Positions 15,787 through 20,925 of a DNA stretch of 20,948 bases are shown one piece after another. Numbering within the stretch: the stretch's first letter is position 1; each line of letters opens with the position of its first letter. The notes beneath the pieces are model-generated. The model was given only the letters and a program-made list of their open reading frames with translations, was not told the origin of the DNA and made no database searches. This stretch comes from a virus, in the IMG/VR virus record IMGVR_UViG_3300037200_000286, positions 1 to 20,948 of that record; one strand, written 5' to 3'. The translations under genes and the position numbers were made by a program.

Positions 15787-16014
15787 TTAGTTTAAAAATA
15801 TCTTCGTCTTTAAAAGTTCAATGCATGAGATGTAAAAATGGGCCAAAGTTTCATCAATCCTAGGATCATTGACTTCATTCATTAGGGTTTCCAAAACTGC
15901 TGCAATCTCTGTTTGGGTCAGGGGAAATTGCTTTAAGTCTCGCTCCGGGTCTTGGATGAGTGCCGCGATGCCTTTATTTATGATTTCTTCTGGCTCATCC
16001 AATATTGGGTCCAT
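15787..16014 (-). CDS. First gene of the leftward unit, small acidic protein of unknown function
   Basis: A 75-residue acidic, mainly helical protein: MDPILDEPEEIINKGIAALI, then TEIAAVLETLMNEVNDPRID and a hydrophobic C-terminal helix FYISCIELLKTKIF. No family recognised. ATG 16014 has no clear Shine-Dalgarno sequence; the transcript start must lie between here and the divergent gene at 16104. It is the first gene after the control region. Confidence 0.6.
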   Translation of the reverse strand: MDPILDEPEEIINKGIAALIQDPERDLKQFPLTQTEIAAVLETLMNEVNDPRIDETLAHFYISCIELLKTKIFLN

Positions 16015-16042
16015 TTTTACATGGTAAAAGTTATAGAGTAAT

Positions 16043-16071
16043 TTGACGATAGATATACCTTTCGGTATAAT
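16043..16071 (+). promoter_or_regulatory. Strong sigma70-type promoter driving the rightward genes
   Basis: TTGACG (16043-16048), a 17-nt spacer and TATAAT (16066-16071) make a near-consensus promoter. The expected transcription start is about 16078, giving a leader of about 25 nt with a strong AGGAGG just before the ATG at 16104. No equally good promoter was found on the minus strand in this gap; a poor candidate there is TTGCAT (16075-16070) with TATCGT (16051-16046). Confidence 0.85.
16054..16069. promoter_or_regulatory. Inverted repeat overlapping the -10 box, candidate operator
   Basis: TATACC (16054-16059), TTTC and GGTATA (16064-16069) form a perfect 6-bp inverted repeat inside the promoter spacer and -10 box. 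A protein bound here would block RNA polymerase. The half-site shares GTATA with the palindrome at 16286-16295. Confidence 0.5.
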
Positions 16072-16103
16072 GCAACTAGTTTCTATAGGGTTAGGAGGGT
16101 TTT

Positions 16104-16277
16104 ATGAACGATCTGGACCTTCGGAAAGCCGCTGAACAATGGGTAGAAAAGTATCACATTTTCGACATTGAATGGCGAGAAGAACTCATAGAACAATATG
16201 TAGACCTATTGGCCAATAGGCAATCCAACCAACCAAGAATATATTTGATCGTGAGTAATGTGCCTGTAAATCATTGA
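16104..16277 (+). CDS. 57-residue protein, first gene of the rightward unit
   Basis: A short gene supported by signals rather than family: a near-consensus promoter about 33 nt upstream and AGGAGG 5 nt before ATG 16104. It encodes MNDLDLRKAAEQWVEKYHIF then DIEWREELIEQYVDLLANRQ and ends YLIVSNVPVNH. It is acidic and mostly helical with several Trp/Tyr. No family recognised. First position after a strong phage promoter would suit an immediate-early host-takeover or regulatory peptide, but this is inference only. Confidence 0.75.
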   Translation: MNDLDLRKAAEQWVEKYHIFDIEWREELIEQYVDLLANRQSNQPRIYLIVSNVPVNH

Positions 16278-16285
16278 TTAAGAAT

Positions 16286-16295
16286 TGTATATACA
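16286..16295. promoter_or_regulatory. Perfect 10-bp palindrome TGTATATACA, candidate operator
   Basis: TGTATATACA lies just upstream of, and overlaps, the expected -35 region of the promoter for the ribbon-helix-helix gene. Such short palindromes fit the small operators bound by ribbon-helix-helix dimers. Being AT-rich and short, it could also arise by chance. Confidence 0.4.
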
Positions 16296-16313
16296 TGTCA
16301 CTACAAGACGTGT

Positions 16314-16327
16314 TATGATTTAATCAT
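16314..16327 (+). promoter_or_regulatory. Candidate -10 box and operator at the start of the ribbon-helix-helix gene (leaderless)
   Basis: TATGAT (16314-16319) is followed by 6 nt and the ATG at 16326, so the expected transcription start falls on or beside the A of the start codon. No Shine-Dalgarno sequence precedes that ATG. The segment 16315-16327 is also a perfect inverted repeat (ATGATT, T, AATCAT) spanning the -10 box and the start codon. No good -35 box is present at the expected distance. Confidence 0.45.
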
Positions 16328-16466
16328 GAAAACAAAAGACAAGATTATCTCTATTAGAGTCAACAGCGAAGTATTCATCAAACTTAAAGCCTTTGGATTT
16401 AACGTCAGTGAAATCTGCCGCCAAGCTCTTAACGACAAATTAAAAAAGATAAAAAAAGTATCTTAA
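16326..16466 (+). CDS. 46-residue ribbon-helix-helix DNA-binding protein, probable repressor
   Basis: The protein is MKTKDKIISIRVNSEVFIKL followed by KAFGFNVSEICRQALNDKLK and KIKKVS. Its pattern is a classic minimal Arc/MetJ ribbon-helix-helix: strand IISIRV, helix A SEVFIKLKAFG, turn, and helix B NVSEICRQALNDKLKK, with a basic tail. Such proteins dimerise, place the paired strand in the major groove and usually repress their own promoter. Here the gene is flanked by short palindromes (16286-16295 and 16315-16327), and the upstream promoter at 16043 also carries an inverted repeat. It lacks a Shine-Dalgarno site. A small AT-rich hairpin (AAGATA, 7 nt, TATCTT; 16446-16464) covers its 3' end, just before the strong AAGGAGG of the next gene. 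Confidence 0.8.
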   Translation: MKTKDKIISIRVNSEVFIKLKAFGFNVSEICRQALNDKLKKIKKVS

Positions 16467-16479
16467 AAAGGAGGTCAGT

Positions 16480-16755
16480 ATGACTCTAGAAGAACAAGTA
16501 ATGGCTGTTTGGAATAACACCCAAAAGGGTACGCCAAAAAGCCTTGAGCAGGCCATTGGAAATGCGCTTGATGAATTAAAACAAAAAGAAATCGATGTTA
16601 ATTTTCATATTGCCAAAAATGATCCTGTTTTAATTATCAAAAAGCATGTACAGGATTTTATAGCTCAGAAATTCAATCTGTTCATGTCTGGTGATGGTTC
16701 TCAAATCGATACTACGGCCCAATCTCTTTGGGAGAAAATTGTGGGTATCCGATGA
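16480..16755 (+). CDS. Small helical protein, function unknown
   Basis: A 91-residue protein with a very strong ribosome-binding site (AAGGAGG, 5 nt before ATG 16480). It begins MTLEEQVMAVWNNTQKGTPK, has a helix SLEQAIGNALDELKQKEIDV and a C-terminal helix with TTAQSLWEKIVGIR. I recognise no family. It precedes the recombination gene by one small gene and is coupled to that gene by ATGA overlap, so it is probably an early protein. Confidence 0.7.
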   Translation: MTLEEQVMAVWNNTQKGTPKSLEQAIGNALDELKQKEIDVNFHIAKNDPVLIIKKHVQDFIAQKFNLFMSGDGSQIDTTAQSLWEKIVGIR

Positions 16756-16961
16756 TTTCAGAAGAAGAATTGTATAAAATTAAAAACCAAAAGTTAATAA
16801 ATGGTATTTGTTATTGCTTTGAGGTTAAAGAGATCGCGCGACACCATCTATGGAACGCCGATAAAGAAGTTTGCATGTTTTGTTTAGCCAAAGATCCAGA
16901 CCACAATTCTTATGATCCAGAATATGAAATGGATCTTTTTAAAGGGATGATAAAAAAATGA
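16752..16961 (+). CDS. Small Cys/His-rich protein, possible zinc binder
   Basis: A 69-residue protein starting at ATG 16752, which overlaps the previous stop (ATGA). It begins MISEEELYKIKNQKLINGIC and contains C-Y-C, then RHH and H/W, and C-M-F-C, with several Asp/His after. Two Cys pairs about 28 residues apart suggest a zinc-ribbon-like site, though only three or four ligands are clear. Its end overlaps the ERF gene start by 4 nt. Role unknown. Confidence 0.65.
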   Translation: MISEEELYKIKNQKLINGICYCFEVKEIARHHLWNADKEVCMFCLAKDPDHNSYDPEYEMDLFKGMIKK

Positions 16962-17683
16962 AATCAGATGATATTAAAGATTTAGCCATGGCACTTTCTA
17001 ATTTTCAAGGCGAATGTCCTGCCCCGGCATTAAATGTGGAAGTTGATTACCCATTAAAAACAGGGGGCAGGAAAAGGTTTAAATATGCCGACCTTCTTTC
17101 AATAAGAACAACAATTGCCCCTCATCTTAAAAAGAATGGGCTTTCTTTTTCTCAAATAAAAGAAGGGGCTGAATTAGTTACATATATTATGCATAGTTCT
17201 GGTCAATGGCTTTGTAGCAGATGGGCTCTTAAAAATATTGGATCACCTCAAGAACAGGGGTCAGAACTAACTTATGCAAAGCGATACTCTCTTTGTGCAA
17301 TTTTAGGTATTGTTGGCGACGAAGATGAGGATGGGGCCTTAGCTTCTGAAAAAAAGGATACAAAAGAACCTCCTGATGGGGCCTTCACTGCACCACAATC
17401 TCCAGATCCTGAAGAATTATTCCCTGCCTTTGATTCTTTGCCAGAAAAACCAAAGGCTAATCCAATTGCACCTAAAAAACCATCGCCCGTTGCATCATCT
17501 GGATCTCCTAGCGAAAAGCAAATTGCAAGACTTTGGGCTATTGCAAATAAGAACAAATGGTCAAGCGAAGCAGTGCACGCTTATATCGCTAGGAAATTTA
17601 AAATAGATTCTGTTTTAAAATTAACTCAGCCAAACTACCAAGCTTTATGCGATGTTATAATTGCTTCGCCTATAAATGTTTAA
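16958..17683 (+). CDS. erf: ERF-family single-strand annealing recombinase
   Basis: The 241-residue protein anneals complementary single strands in phage recombination and replication. The N-terminal 130 residues show the ERF pattern: LAMALSNFQGECPAPA, FKYADLLSIRTTIAPHLKKN then GLSFSQ, a middle strand VTYIMHSSGQW, and GSELTYAKRYSLCAILGI, VGDEDEDG, the family's GSxxTYxRRYxLxxxLGI-type signature with a terminal acidic DEDxDG. Residues about 130-175 are a Pro/Ser/Ala-rich linker. Residues about 175-241 form a second helical module beginning PSEKQIARLWAIANKNKWS with YIARKFKIDSVLKLTQPNYQ, often attached to phage RecT/Erf proteins. Start by ATGA overlap with the previous gene. No exonuclease partner is visible in the window. 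Confidence 0.87.
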   Translation: MKSDDIKDLAMALSNFQGECPAPALNVEVDYPLKTGGRKRFKYADLLSIRTTIAPHLKKNGLSFSQIKEGAELVTYIMHSSGQWLCSRWALKNIGSPQEQGSELTYAKRYSLCAILGIVGDEDEDGALASEKKDTKEPPDGAFTAPQSPDPEELFPAFDSLPEKPKANPIAPKKPSPVASSGSPSEKQIARLWAIANKNKWSSEAVHAYIARKFKIDSVLKLTQPNYQALCDVIIASPINV

Positions 17684-17903
17684 AGGAAAATATAATGAAT
17701 TTACACATCAAGTTCAAAAGAAATGGACAAAATGCGGTGATCTAGGAACAGAAGATATAAAAATAGTCATGGCAAAACTGAATAAGAGAACAGAGGCATT
17801 ACTGGCCTTTGCTGACCATTTTGGCCCATTGGAAGATAATCACTTGCTCAGTGATGAGGTTCGGGCCTGTTTTAAATTAGCACGGAAGGCACTTGAGCCA
17901 TGA
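17676..17903 (+). CDS. Small protein, function unknown
   Basis: A 75-residue protein, MFKGKYNEFTHQVQKKWTKC then GDLGTEDIKIVMAKLNKRTE, mainly helical and ending CFKLARKALEP. ATG 17676 lies inside the end of erf (8-nt overlap), so translation is likely coupled; there is no clear Shine-Dalgarno site. A short out-of-frame ATG at 17694 leads to a 16-codon frame and is not favoured. No family recognised. It sits between the annealing protein and a methyltransferase. Confidence 0.6.
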   Translation: MFKGKYNEFTHQVQKKWTKCGDLGTEDIKIVMAKLNKRTEALLAFADHFGPLEDNHLLSDEVRACFKLARKALEP

Positions 17904-17904
17904 A

Positions 17905-18642
17905 ATGTTCAATCTCCAATCCAAAGGACACAGGGGAGTAGGAATTCTCTATCTAGGGGATTGTTTGGAAGTGATGAAACGATTAGACGACAAGAGCATA
18001 GACATGATTTTAGCGGATATTCCATATGGAACAACGTCATGTAAATGGGACACCATTATTCCTCTTGAACCAATGTGGGAAAATCTGAATCGCATTTGCA
18101 GCGGAGCAATTGTTTTATTTTGTTCTGAACCATTTACCTTTACTCTTGGCTCATCTAATTTGAAAAACTTTAGACATGCATATTCTTGGATTAAAACTAA
18201 GGCCAGTAACTTTCAGCATGCTCGTAAGATGCCAATGAAAAGGCATGAAAACATTTTAGTGTTTGGCGACTATAAATTTTACTTGGATTTGAAGCCGATT
18301 GAGCCAATTAAACAAAGTCGCAAAAACAAAGGCGCAAATTTACATGGCGCTAGAATAAAAGATTCTGGGGATTATTTTCAAACTGAAACCGGATTTAAAT
18401 TCAGCGATCTACACTTTGCAAACCCTTCCGGCAAGGGCCAGTTTCATCCCACACAAAAACCAGTACCGTTACTGGAATATCTGATTCAGACCTATTCACA
18501 AGAAGGAGATACTGTTTTAGATTTTACAATGGGGTCAGGATCGACCGGAGTTGCCTGTAAGAACCTGAATCGTGAATTTATAGGAATTGAAAAAGATGAG
18601 AAATATTTTGAGATAGCTAATAAAAGGATTAATGAACGTTAA
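17905..18642 (+). CDS. DNA methyltransferase, beta-class N4-cytosine/N6-adenine type (DIPYG variant)
   Basis: From ATG 17905 the protein has 245 residues. The N-terminus has GILYLGDCLEVMKRL (13-27) with the D of the SAM-binding region, then motif IV as ADIPYGTTSCKWD (37-49), a D-I-P-Y form of the usual DPPY. Near the C-terminus HPTQKPVPLLEYLIQTYSQE is followed by motif I DFTMGSGSTG (206-215) and FIGIEKDEKYF. Motif IV before motif I is the beta class, and 'DxPYGTTxxxWD' is a well-known phage and restriction-modification subgroup of DNA adenine or N4-cytosine methylases. No cognate endonuclease is adjacent, so an orphan protective methylase is likely. The start is ambiguous: an in-frame TTG at 17893 has GGAAGG only 3 nt upstream. 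Confidence 0.88.
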   Translation: MFNLQSKGHRGVGILYLGDCLEVMKRLDDKSIDMILADIPYGTTSCKWDTIIPLEPMWENLNRICSGAIVLFCSEPFTFTLGSSNLKNFRHAYSWIKTKASNFQHARKMPMKRHENILVFGDYKFYLDLKPIEPIKQSRKNKGANLHGARIKDSGDYFQTETGFKFSDLHFANPSGKGQFHPTQKPVPLLEYLIQTYSQEGDTVLDFTMGSGSTGVACKNLNREFIGIEKDEKYFEIANKRINER

Positions 18643-18670
18643 CAGTGTGGAAACAACCAAAGGAAGTAAA

Positions 18671-18994
18671 ATGAGACTTATCAATGAAGAAGAAGCTGGA
18701 ACTGATCAAATGGTCAAAGACCTGGAAAAAGCCTATTTCCATTCATGTAAGCACAATAAAACAAAAGTCGATGATCTAAAATACTTCAGACAATACGTTT
18801 GGAACCTCTTCGCCATGATGTCGCAGGCATTGGACACGGTTAAACAAACACAAGACGAAGAAACCGGATCAGTTAAAAAGTGCGAAAGCTGCTTAGAACA
18901 TTTTCTTGAATCAAAATTAACTAAAGTTGATGCCCATGCATTGGTTTGTGATGAATGCAGAGAAAGTGAAAGCGATTATGAAACATCTCGATAG
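18671..18994 (+). CDS. Zinc-finger-like small protein
   Basis: A 107-residue protein; ATG 18671 is preferred over ATG 18632 because AAAGGAAG lies just upstream. It begins MRLINEEEAGTDQMVKDLEK, has a helical middle (YFRQYVWNLFAMMSQALDTV) and a C-terminal CESCLEHFLESKLTKVDAHA then CDEC. The C-x2-C and C-x2-C pairs about 21-24 residues apart with an H between look like a zinc ribbon or short DksA-like finger, though no D-K-S-A signature is seen. Role unknown; nucleic-acid or RNA-polymerase interaction is a guess. Confidence 0.7.
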   Translation: MRLINEEEAGTDQMVKDLEKAYFHSCKHNKTKVDDLKYFRQYVWNLFAMMSQALDTVKQTQDEETGSVKKCESCLEHFLESKLTKVDAHALVCDECRESESDYETSR

Positions 18995-19023
18995 TTCCGA
19001 TCCGAGTAGGAAGCTAATTACGA

Positions 19024-19038
19024 CAGGTCAGGGACCTG
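19024..19038. repeat. Short inverted repeat between genes
   Basis: CAGGTC (19024-19029), AGG, GACCTG (19033-19038) form a perfect 6-bp hairpin or palindrome in the 69-nt gap before the gene at 19064. It is not followed by a T-run, so it is unlikely to be an intrinsic terminator. It might be an operator or an mRNA structure. Confidence 0.45.
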
Positions 19039-19063
19039 AATGAATTTAGTGAAAGGATTTTAA

Positions 19064-19312
19064 ATGCTAAAGATTGAAAAAAATATTCCAATGCCAATTC
19101 GAGGCAACAGTTCAGTAATTGTTGAGACCGCTAATAAGATGAAAATTGGCGACTCCGTGTTGGTCGAAAACATGAACCAATATAACTCGCTCTTTCAGGC
19201 CTTAAAAAGAATTGGTCTTGGTGCCATATCGAAGCAAGAGGGTCAAAAGCGAAGGGTGTGGTGCGTTCAGAAAATGGAAAAGAGAAGTTCCATTTATGAA
19301 AAAGGTGATTAA
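19064..19312 (+). CDS. Small conserved phage protein (GDS/VGDS type), function unknown
   Basis: An 82-residue protein with AAAGGA 6 nt before ATG 19064. It begins MLKIEKNIPMPIRGNSSVIV and has MKIGDSVLVENMNQYNSLFQ, then a basic end with RRVWCVQK. Small phage proteins of the layout 'I-x-K-x-I-P-x-P ... M-x-V/I-G-D-S-x-x-V ... R-V-W-x-V' are widespread and unassigned. The gene lies before a short peptide frame and the C5 methyltransferase. Confidence 0.65.
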   Translation: MLKIEKNIPMPIRGNSSVIVETANKMKIGDSVLVENMNQYNSLFQALKRIGLGAISKQEGQKRRVWCVQKMEKRSSIYEKGD

Positions 19313-19317
19313 CCAGT

Positions 19318-19377
19318 ATGCCTAACTGGGATGTTGGGAGTAAAAAAACCAAATATACAAAGAGGTTTGATGCTTAA
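19318..19377 (+). CDS. Possible 19-residue peptide preceding the C5 methyltransferase
   Basis: ATG 19318 opens a frame reading MPNWDVGSKKTKYTKRFDA, with TAA at 19375-19377 sharing its last A with the ATG of the alternative frame at 19377 (TAATG). AAGG lies about 12 nt upstream, a weak ribosome-binding site. The frame overlaps the true C5 methyltransferase start at 19370. It is strongly basic; whether it is translated is uncertain. Confidence 0.3.
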   Translation: MPNWDVGSKKTKYTKRFDA

Positions 19378-19939
19378 TGGCTTGGATTTATTTAGCGGGA
19401 TTGGAGGAATGGCAGTTGGACTCACCGATTGGGTTCGGCCTGTCGTTTACTGTGAGATCGATAAATACTGCCAAGCTGTTTTATTGTCACGAATGCAGTC
19501 AGCCGAACTTCCCATTGCCCCAATCTTTGACGATGTGCGAGGGCTGTCATCAAGGCACTTTGGAATACCCATTGATATCATCGTCGGCGGATTTCCTTGC
19601 CAGGATATCAGCGTTGCAGGAAATGGAGAGGGCTTGGAAGGAAAGCGAAGTGGCCTTTTCTTTGAAATCATCCGATTGGCAAGTGAGTTACGACCCAGCT
19701 TCATTTTCTTGGAAAACGTCCCAGCTATCGCTGTTCGGGGGCTTGATAGAGTTCTCTTGGAGCTCACTGCGCTGGGGTATGATTCTCGCTGGACAGTTGT
19801 TTCAGCCGCAGAAGTTGGAGCCTGCCATTTACGAGAACGATGGTTCTTGCTTGCCCACGCCAATAACAAGCGATACTCGAACGAATCGGGATATAAAAAA
19901 GGTCAGACCTCAGCCTTCCTCCATTCCATAGACGACTAG
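19370..19939 (+). CDS. C5-cytosine DNA methyltransferase, short form lacking target-recognition and C-terminal motifs
   Basis: Read from ATG 19370 (AGAGG 4 nt upstream) the protein has 189 residues and begins MLNGLDLFSGIGGMAVGL, exactly where C5 methyltransferases start. Motifs in order: I DLFSGIGG (6-13), catalytic IV GGFPCQDIS (73-81; Cys77), VI FLENV (113-117), and VIII-like HLRERWFLLAHA (153-164). It then ends within 30 residues. Complete enzymes are normally over 300 residues, with a variable target-recognition domain and motifs IX and X, none of which is present here; the next gene begins 9 nt after. It may be a split enzyme, a decayed relic or a short variant. It would methylate cytosine C5 if complemented. 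A long second frame covers the same DNA. Confidence 0.85.
   Translation: MLNGLDLFSGIGGMAVGLTDWVRPVVYCEIDKYCQAVLLSRMQSAELPIAPIFDDVRGLSSRHFGIPIDIIVGGFPCQDISVAGNGEGLEGKRSGLFFEIIRLASELRPSFIFLENVPAIAVRGLDRVLLELTALGYDSRWTVVSAAEVGACHLRERWFLLAHANNKRYSNESGYKKGQTSAFLHSIDD
19377..19931 (+). other. Long alternative frame inside the C5 methyltransferase gene (dual-coding candidate)
   Basis: A 184-codon ATG frame, out of phase with the methyltransferase, starts at 19377 (TAATG with the small peptide frame) and ends 8 nt before the methyltransferase stop. Its second half has SYDPASFSWKTSQLSLFGG, SLRWGMILAGQ and SCLPTPITSD. I recognise this 'YDPASxSWxTSQ ... PTPxxxD' string from database proteins linked to cytosine methyltransferases, but the same string results from reading RPxFxFLENVP and RERWFLLAHA in the next frame, so conservation could be secondary. 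A third frame on the minus strand (19447-19869) is also open, which shows that low stop density here is partly compositional. Confidence 0.25.
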
Positions 19940-19947
19940 AGGTTTGA

Positions 19948-20160
19948 ATGAACGAATATCAAAACATGAGGCGCCTTAAAGTTGGCAGTGACGACGATGA
20001 ATGCGGGATATGTTATTTCATTCCAGTTTGCGAACACTGTAATCAATTTGTGAAGCCTTATGATGAAATAACATTTGATGGCGATTGCCAACCTTTGAGA
20101 CCCAATGCGACTTGTAAAAAGTGTGGCGAAACTTCGATGATTTTTGAAGGATATTATTAA
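19948..20160 (+). CDS. Small zinc-ribbon protein
   Basis: A 70-residue protein with AGAGG 5 nt before ATG 19948. After MNEYQNMRRLKVGSDDDECG it has CYFIPVCEHCNQFVKP and then ATCKKCGETSMIFEGYY. The pairs CEHC and CKKC, about 22 residues apart, form a standard zinc ribbon, with an extra CGIC before them. Small zinc ribbons ending in an aromatic FEGYY are frequent in phage early regions, of unknown function. It starts 9 nt after the C5 methyltransferase stop and could be translated with it. Confidence 0.7.
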   Translation: MNEYQNMRRLKVGSDDDECGICYFIPVCEHCNQFVKPYDEITFDGDCQPLRPNATCKKCGETSMIFEGYY

Positions 20161-20181
20161 TATGATTCCAATTAGGAAGCT

Positions 20182-20349
20182 ATGAAAGCAAAAGAACTGA
20201 TTGAATTTTTATCTTTTGGCAACGGTAAAGAGCCGATCTTCGTTCAATTGACCTCGGATGAAACGGAGAAATATGAAGTTCCTTTAAAAGAGGTCGCATT
20301 TGAATGCGATAATAGTCTTAAAAAATCACGGATTATTCTGTCCGTATAG
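20182..20349 (+). CDS. 55-residue protein, function unknown
   Basis: ATG 20182, with AGGAAG 2 nt upstream, opens a 55-codon gene: MKAKELIEFLSFGNGKEPIF then VQLTSDETEKYEVPLKEVAF and a basic end KKSRIILSV. The alternating hydrophobic pattern suggests a small alpha/beta domain. No family recognised. A mini-frame ATG 20162 to TGA 20185 (MIPIRKL) precedes and overlaps it, perhaps only a chance leader. Confidence 0.6.
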   Translation: MKAKELIEFLSFGNGKEPIFVQLTSDETEKYEVPLKEVAFECDNSLKKSRIILSV

Positions 20350-20358
20350 GAATAATTG

Positions 20359-20442
20359 GTGCGGCGACAAGGGGTCATCACGCCGGTTGTAAATTGGCCT
20401 CTCCCTCGAGATGTCGGACCGGCCCGCACTTTTAACTTTTTT
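20359..20442 (+). ncRNA. GC-rich foldable element with terminal T-runs (structured RNA, attenuator or terminator candidate)
   Basis: The 110-nt gap between genes at 20349 and 20460 holds a GC-rich block in AT-rich surroundings. GTGCGG (20359-20364) pairs with CCGCAC (20424-20429), and GCCGGT (20382-20387) pairs with ACCGGC (20418-20423), directly adjacent on the 3' side. The 17 nt between the two 5' arms can form GAC/GTC, and the apical part contains TCTC-CCTC-GAGA (20400-20411). AGGG and CCCT could add a pseudoknot. It ends TTTTAACTTTTTT (20430-20442), terminator-like. It is not a canonical tRNA: no T-loop or anticodon arm fits. It could be a small RNA, a leader structure for the gene at 20460, or an elaborate terminator. 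No clear promoter was seen just upstream. Confidence 0.5.
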
Positions 20443-20459
20443 CAGTTAGGAAACATAAA

Positions 20460-20648
20460 ATGAGTCGATACATCGCAGAACTTAAAGAAGAAAAACATCA
20501 GTTGCAGCAAATTATAGCCCTTCGGGGGCTTGCTGATTATATCGCAATGTCGTTTATAGAATCAGACCAGGATGAGCTAATTTGTCATTTAAAAGACCCT
20601 ACAAAGGTCACGAGAATTATAATTGAAGTTAACGAGAAACCGAGATGA
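20460..20648 (+). CDS. Small protein, function unknown
   Basis: A 62-residue protein with AGGA 8 nt before ATG 20460: MSRYIAELKEEKHQLQQIIA, then LRGLADYIAMSFIESDQDEL and a beta-type end VTRIIIEVNEKPR. The first half looks helical and charged, perhaps a short coiled coil. No family recognised. Its stop overlaps the following microgene (ATGA), so it heads a block of coupled small genes downstream of the folded element. Confidence 0.6.
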   Translation: MSRYIAELKEEKHQLQQIIALRGLADYIAMSFIESDQDELICHLKDPTKVTRIIIEVNEKPR

Positions 20649-20740
20649 GACCTGATTGTCAATGCGGCGGTAATTTGATTTGTCGATATGGCTGGCTCTA
20701 TAAATTATTGAAACGAATGATTCGGAGTGGGAAGCAATGA
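20645..20740 (+). CDS. 31-residue CQCGG microprotein, copy 1
   Basis: ATG 20645 overlaps the preceding stop as ATGA and encodes MRPDCQCGGNLICRYGWLYK then LLKRMIRSGKQ. The C-x-C-GG start plus a further Cys suggests metal binding; the rest is basic. Its stop overlaps the next start (ATGA). The first nine codons are nearly repeated at 20922, with mostly synonymous differences, which argues that the peptide is really translated. Confidence 0.55.
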   Translation: MRPDCQCGGNLICRYGWLYKLLKRMIRSGKQ

Positions 20741-20925
20741 AATTTGAAATTCACAAGATACCAAAGAAAAAAGACCAAAGAGTGACGCAAGTAATGTTTC
20801 GCCTTTCCCATAAAATTGATTTGGTAGAAGCCTTCAATAAGGCTCTTGATGAGTCTGGTGGTAGTGCCCAACAGCTTGTTGAAGACATGGTATCTCATTG
20901 TCTAAAGGACCTTAATCTTTTATGA
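20737..20925 (+). CDS. Small protein, possible ribbon-helix-helix-like
   Basis: A 62-residue protein with GGGAAG 3 nt before ATG 20737, coupled to both neighbours by ATGA overlaps. It reads MKFEIHKIPKKKDQRVTQVM then FRLSHKIDLVEAFNKALDES and GGSAQQLVEDMVSHCLKDL. A strand-like VTQVMFRL followed by two helices, the second GSAQQLVEDMVSHCL, resembles a ribbon-helix-helix layout, but the fit is loose. Function unknown. Confidence 0.6.
   Translation: MKFEIHKIPKKKDQRVTQVMFRLSHKIDLVEAFNKALDESGGSAQQLVEDMVSHCLKDLNLL

Noticed and set aside
18978-19043. 21-codon frame MKHLDSSDPSRKLITTGQGPE after the zinc-finger gene
   Set aside because: Overlaps the previous gene, has no convincing ribosome-binding site and no repeat elsewhere to support it.
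19447-19869. Minus-strand 140-codon frame in the C5 methyltransferase
   Set aside because: Typical antisense open frame of cytosine methyltransferase genes; no start signal or family match.
20359-20442. tRNA gene, either strand
   Set aside because: The 6-bp closing stem resembles an acceptor stem, but no TTC T-loop, 5-bp/7-nt anticodon arm or D-arm can be fitted on either strand.
20160-20740. Repeats ATGATTC...GGAAGC.ATGAAA at 20162 and 20718
   Set aside because: The similarity centres on the ribosome-binding site and start codon of following genes and may reflect only shared initiation signals.
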